From GCA-2688105 sp964499445 (GTDB lineage Bacteria; Chloroflexota; Dehalococcoidia; Dehalococcoidales; GCA-2688105), in NCBI GenBank assembly GCA_964499445.1, contig CAZCLE010000041.1, forward strand, positions 1 to 8,075: DNA of 8,075 bases. Reading direction: 5' to 3'. Positions within the stretch are counted from its first letter, which is position 1. The number at the start of each line of letters is the position of its first letter. The notes beneath the pieces are model-generated. The model did no database searches and was not told the origin of the DNA. It saw nothing but the letters and a program-made list of their open reading frames with translations. This document shows positions 5,553 to 8,075 of the stretch, in pieces. The translations under genes and the position numbers were made by a program.

Positions 5553-7384
5553 GCACGCAGATTCTAAGACCTAATGACGCCGGGGTTGAAACTAATATCG
5601 CTGGTCAATACCCCGTCTCCGGTGAGCACTGGGATAAGGTTGACGAGGCAACTCCGGATGACTCCAGTACCTATGTCCGCCACAATCTGACCTCTTACGC
5701 CACCGATACCTATGCCCTCCCGGCTGGAGAGGGCGTTGGCGATATCGATAAGGTTACCGTTTATGCCCGGTGCTACGGGGTCAGCGGTAACTATAACTAT
5801 GCCAAGACGGTCATTCGTACCCACAGCACCCTCTATGAGGGCACCGAGCATAACCTTACCTCCAGTTGGGAGAACCTCGGCACCGAGTATCAACTAAGCC
5901 CCAATACCTCTCAACCCTGGACCTGGGCGGAGGTAGATGACCTTGAGGCTGGAGTAGCCCTCAAATCATCCAGCGGCGGCGATTTTTTTGCCATCTGCAC
6001 CCAGATTTATGTTGAGGTTACCTATTTCACCGAGATGCCTAAATCCTCGTCTGATGACGGGCAGGGGACAGATAGTGTGGCGGTGTTATGGAAGGGCACC
6101 GAGGACAAGGACGCCTTCACTTATGATATTGGTAGCGGCATTGACGCCGTAGCCATGCTGGATAAGCCACCGCCTGTCTATTATACTGCCTTCTTTGTCG
6201 AGAAGTTTACCGGAACCAAAGCCTATAATCGCCCCTTCTGGACTCACTCCATACCTGATACTAGGTGGTGGCGAGAACCGGTGCCATTTAATCTATCTTC
6301 GGAATACGGTCTGGCTATAGCTCGCCACGGGGACTACTGCTGGCTGTCTACTCCCGATGGTGTGTGGCGAGCTAATCTAACCGAGGAGAGCATAGATTTA
6401 ACCGCTGATGTCCTCTCGGTAAGGCAGGAACTCGGGGAGAATCAGGGGAAACTGACTGTAGAGTTAAGGAATGATGATGGGCGATATGCTTCTCCGGGTA
6501 GCGGCGACCTGTCAATTCTGGATATAGGCGGTCAGTTAGAAGCCAGCCCCGGCTATGTTACTCCTCAGGGAGACGAGATTAGTTCAGGTCTTGCCTTCTG
6601 GCTCGAGTCCTATGAATATGTCAGTGCCGGGGGTAAGGCATCTTTAATCCTCCACGCCTCAGATGGCTGGAACCTGATTGAAAATTGGCGAGCCCGGCAC
6701 CAGTTCCGCTGGAACAAGGATTCTAATGAGATGAATGTTAAAGATATACTGGCTTTCGTGCTGGCCAGGGTTGGGCTAAAGCTTGAGGTTAAATCCCAGT
6801 CATCGGTTATCACCAGCTGCTACCCAGATTTCACCATCAACCCCAATAATCGGGGAGAGACGGTCATCAGCCGACTGCTCTCCTTCGTCCCCGATGTGTT
6901 GTTTGTTGAGGGTAATAAAGCCTATCTGGTGAACCCCCAGTCCTATAACAGTTCGGTTTATGCCTATGGTTCAGCTCACCCCGTAATCGAGGGCAATTAC
7001 CGGAAGGGGGCGTGGAAGCTTAATCGGCTGCAGGTTGAGGGCTATGACCCGGCTAGTGGTGAGCCGGTAATCACTGATTCCTTTACCTGGGGTGAAATAG
7101 CTCACCACTATGATAGGCTGAGGCAGGTTGAGGACAGGAACATAGATACCGTGTCTAAGGCGGAACAGAGAGGGGAGGCTTATTTAAGGCAAGCCGAGAT
7201 AGAATCGGACGGTGGCACTATTCGCATCCCGGTTAATTGCGGACAGCAGTTATACGATGTCATTGACATAACCGATAGCCGGGCTGGGCTCAGTGGTGAG
7301 AAGAAGAGGGTACTGGGACTGATGCTGATTTATAATCCTCACCGGGGAGAGTATGAGCAGCGTTTATCACTGGGGGCAGTATAG
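5549..7384 (+). CDS. Chimeric tail hub protein: beta-sandwich module, repeats, then hub domains
   Basis: This protein has 611 residues in distinct parts. Residues 1-163 form an all-beta module: ILRPNDAGVETNI, DDSSTYVRHNLTS, VGDIDKVTVYARCYGVSG, an aromatic PWTWAEVDDLEAGVAL, and closing IYVEVTYFTE. This pattern is familiar from surface-exposed phage proteins. Residues 165-206 hold two D-x-G-x-G-x-D repeats. From residue 210, VYYTAFFVEKFTG and SEYGLAIARHGDYCWLSTPDGVWR resemble the last propeller blades missing from the 4764-5552 protein. Residues about 283-611 (LTADVLSVRQELGENQGKLTVEL, NDDGRYASPGSG, EVKSQSSVITSCYPDF, RKGAWKLNRLQVEGYDP) are hub-like. They recall gp27/late-control-D-type tail hubs that bind the tail tube and spike. 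The inferred history is insertion of residues 1-209 into an older hub gene. The start is set by the ATGA overlap; the function is virion attachment or tail tip. Confidence 0.68.
   Translation: MSTQILRPNDAGVETNIAGQYPVSGEHWDKVDEATPDDSSTYVRHNLTSYATDTYALPAGEGVGDIDKVTVYARCYGVSGNYNYAKTVIRTHSTLYEGTEHNLTSSWENLGTEYQLSPNTSQPWTWAEVDDLEAGVALKSSSGGDFFAICTQIYVEVTYFTEMPKSSSDDGQGTDSVAVLWKGTEDKDAFTYDIGSGIDAVAMLDKPPPVYYTAFFVEKFTGTKAYNRPFWTHSIPDTRWWREPVPFNLSSEYGLAIARHGDYCWLSTPDGVWRANLTEESIDLTADVLSVRQELGENQGKLTVELRNDDGRYASPGSGDLSILDIGGQLEASPGYVTPQGDEISSGLAFWLESYEYVSAGGKASLILHASDGWNLIENWRARHQFRWNKDSNEMNVKDILAFVLARVGLKLEVKSQSSVITSCYPDFTINPNNRGETVISRLLSFVPDVLFVEGNKAYLVNPQSYNSSVYAYGSAHPVIEGNYRKGAWKLNRLQVEGYDPASGEPVITDSFTWGEIAHHYDRLRQVEDRNIDTVSKAEQRGEAYLRQAEIESDGGTIRIPVNCGQQLYDVIDITDSRAGLSGEKKRVLGLMLIYNPHRGEYEQRLSLGAV
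6041..6160 (+). repeat. Two D-x-G-x-G-x-D protein repeats within the hub protein
   Basis: Residues 165-204 read KSSSDDGQGTDSVAVLW and, after a short linker, YDIGSGIDAVAML. Both match the core repeated in the adhesin-like protein at 2907-3320. In both proteins the repeats start right after a beta-sandwich that ends in V-x-(Y)-T, with K-(T/S)-S-S-D as the first residues. This shared order supports common origin of the module. Confidence 0.6.
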
Positions 7385-7394
7385 AGAATATTTT

Positions 7395-7403
7395 AAGGGG
7401 TGA
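7395..7403 (+). promoter_or_regulatory. Ribosome site that fixes the start of the next gene at 7409
   Basis: AAGGGGTGA closely matches the anti-Shine-Dalgarno complement and ends five bases before the ATG at 7409. A GTG at 7400 is in the same frame but lies inside this site and would have only the T-rich TTTTAAG (7391-7397) in front, so ATG 7409 is the better start. Confidence 0.6.
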
Positions 7404-7408
7404 CGGAA

Positions 7409-7621
7409 ATGAGCTTGAGGAAGGCAATACTAAAAAGTTTCAACTCTGGTGATTACACCGCCTCTATCCAGCTTGCTGGCAGCTACAAGGTTTATCTGGA
7501 GGGTATTGCGGTGGCGAGAAACCTGCCGGCGGCAGAAATGGCTCTGGGCAGGAAGGTAGCGGTTATATTCTTTGATGAGCATAATGCCAAAGAGGCAGTG
7601 GTGGTGGGGGTTTATACCTAG
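7409..7621 (+). CDS. 70-residue phage protein after the hub, possibly OB-like spike/baseplate part
   Basis: The protein begins MSLRKAILKSFNSGDYTASI. It continues as short strands: SYKVYLEGIAVARNL, a turn with PAAEMALGRKVAVIFFDEHN, and a final strand KEAVVVGVYT. The layout, a small five-strand barrel with 'L.G..V.V.FFD.....EAVVVGVY' at the end, resembles the N-terminal OB domain of tail spike or baseplate proteins (gpV/gp5-like), whose last strand reads 'pvVlG.l'. Its position right after a hub-type gene fits, because spikes bind hubs, but the assignment is inference. Similar 70-80 residue proteins occur, from memory, in tail modules of many uncultured phages. It is the last + strand gene with good support; its stop is two bases from the stop of the convergent minus-strand frame. 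Confidence 0.65.
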   Translation: MSLRKAILKSFNSGDYTASIQLAGSYKVYLEGIAVARNLPAAEMALGRKVAVIFFDEHNAKEAVVVGVYT

Positions 7622-7623
7622 TA

Positions 7624-8075
7624 TTAGCGCGGTTTCTTCGATTTCCATTTGCTGAGGAGAAGGCGAACCCATCCTATTATCGCCGTGGCTGCTGAAGCCA
7701 AAAGCCTGGTGATAACCTCCCGTTTACCAACTAGGGAGTCAACCCCGCCGGCTATAGCGGTAGCTATGGCAGCCATAAATCTACCGATAACCTCCCGTTT
7801 ACCAACGAGGAAGCCAACCCCTCCGGCTATAGCGGTGGCTATGGCAGCCATAATTCTACCGATAACCTCCCGTTTACCAACTAGGGAGTCAACCCCGCCG
7901 GCTATAGCGGTAGCTNNNNNNNNNNNNNNNNNNNNNNNNNNNNNNNNNNNNNNNNNNNNNNNNNNNNNNNNNNNNNNNNNNNNNNNNNNNNNNNNNNNNN
8001 NNNNNNNNNNNNNNNACTGAAGCCATAAATCTACCGATAACCTCCTGTATATTAATAGCCGCCGGATAGCTAATA
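7624..8075 (-). CDS. Hydrophobic 25-residue-repeat protein, convergent; 5' end outside window, crosses an N gap
   Basis: The minus strand is open from the window edge to TAA at 7624-7626, apart from the gap. It encodes 25-residue units of the form GRFMAAIATAIAGGV followed by DSLVGKREVI. Each unit has a Gly/Ala-rich hydrophobic helix of about 17 residues and a short charged GKRE turn, suggesting a repeated membrane or membrane-binding helix. The last unit is degenerate (TRLLASAATAIIGWVRLLL) and ends in a basic tail, SKWKSKKPR. Joining across the gap gives GRFMASVATAIAGG, which keeps the repeat with mild A-to-S and I-to-V changes. The + strand alternative is Pro-rich, has only a TTG start with no ribosome site, and would change M to T and A to E at the same place. 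The protein is not recognised. The opposite strand could be the real one, or the array may be non-coding. Confidence 0.42.
   Translation of the reverse strand, partial: LAIRRLLIYRRLSVDLWLQXXXXXXXXXXXXXXXXXXXXXXXXXXXXXXXXXXATAIAGGVDSLVGKREVIGRIMAAIATAIAGGVGFLVGKREVIGRFMAAIATAIAGGVDSLVGKREVITRLLASAATAIIGWVRLLLSKWKSKKPR
7711..8035. repeat. 75-bp tandem repeat array, interrupted by an assembly gap
   Basis: The units start at GATAACCTCC at 7711, 7786 and 7861, giving a period of exactly 75 bp (25 codons). The second unit differs from the first at six positions, and the third matches the first up to the gap. A further GATAACCTCC starts at 8036 but diverges within about 10 bases, which marks the outer edge. 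A decayed unit (about 7636-7710) can be aligned on the left through GCTGAAGCC and the adjacent hydrophobic codons. The 55 bases before the Ns (7861-7915) plus 20 after (8016-8035) make exactly 75. Confidence 0.9.
7916..8015. other. Assembly gap of exactly 100 Ns inside the tandem array
   Basis: A run of exactly 100 Ns is the usual placeholder for a gap of unknown length. It falls within the 75-bp repeat, where short-read assembly is expected to fail. The phase of the flanks implies that the real missing length is zero or a whole number of 75-bp units, not 100 bp. Confidence 0.9.

Noticed and set aside
5547..5553. Possible programmed -1 frameshift joining the two tail hub frames
   Set aside because: The downstream frame is -1 relative to the upstream one, but there is no slippery heptamer or obvious downstream stimulatory structure, and a fusion would put the beta-sandwich in the middle of the propeller. 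ATGA reinitiation explains the overlap more simply.
5575..6149. Direct repeat TGACGCCG near both ends of the inserted module (5575-5582 and 6142-6149)
   Set aside because: It is only eight bases, does not sit at the inferred protein junctions, and is expected by chance in this sequence, so it is not taken as a target-site duplication.
7649..8020. Plus-strand frame over the tandem repeat, Pro/Arg-rich (SRLPTRESTPPAIAVAMAAI units)
   Set aside because: It has only a TTG start with no Shine-Dalgarno, and its reading across the gap gives less conservative changes than the minus strand. It is kept as the alternative in the minus-strand entry.
7711..8035. CRISPR array
   Set aside because: The 75-bp units are near-identical along their whole length, with no repeat/spacer alternation, so this is a simple tandem coding repeat.

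Overview
The window is a stretch of tailed-bacteriophage or prophage structural genes. They are tightly packed on the + strand, and most have clear Shine-Dalgarno sites (AGGAG/GGAGG type) and either ATGA stop/start overlaps or short spacers. The host is bacterial, read with the standard code. No gene in the window fixes the host phylum. No integrase, terminase, portal, replication gene, tRNA or host gene is visible, so I cannot tell a free phage contig from a prophage.

Layout: the C-terminal part of a major capsid protein (1-606) is cut by the left edge. It is followed by a small beta-rich protein that may decorate the head (627-1088) and a small structural protein of an uncharacterised phage type (1104-1619). 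Next is a large modular adhesin-like protein (1629-3407) with a beta-sandwich domain and a C-terminal series of D-x-G-x-G-x-(D/E) repeats. A head-tail adaptor (3404-3997) follows, then a 109-residue protein resembling a domain found with prohead proteases (4057-4386). Two small membrane proteins (4392-4580 and 4577-4738) may belong to lysis. A tail hub or tip protein is carried by two overlapping reading frames (4764-5552 and 5549-7384), followed by a 70-residue possible OB-like protein (7409-7621). No tape-measure or major tail protein lies between the adaptor and the hub. With the capsid type, this leans towards a short-tailed virion, but the evidence is indirect.

The right end (7624-8075) is different: a 75-bp in-frame tandem repeat array broken by exactly 100 Ns. 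The minus strand reads through it as a hydrophobic 25-residue repeat protein that converges tail-to-tail on the phage genes. The bases on the two sides of the gap add up to exactly one repeat unit, so the true missing length should be zero or a multiple of 75 bp.

The most interesting points are three. The tail hub gene looks split by insertion of a beta-sandwich-plus-repeat module, and the same module plan occurs in the adhesin-like protein about 3 kb upstream. The 75-bp array is collapsed in the assembly. Two strong G-rich hairpins lie at the 3' ends of structural genes.
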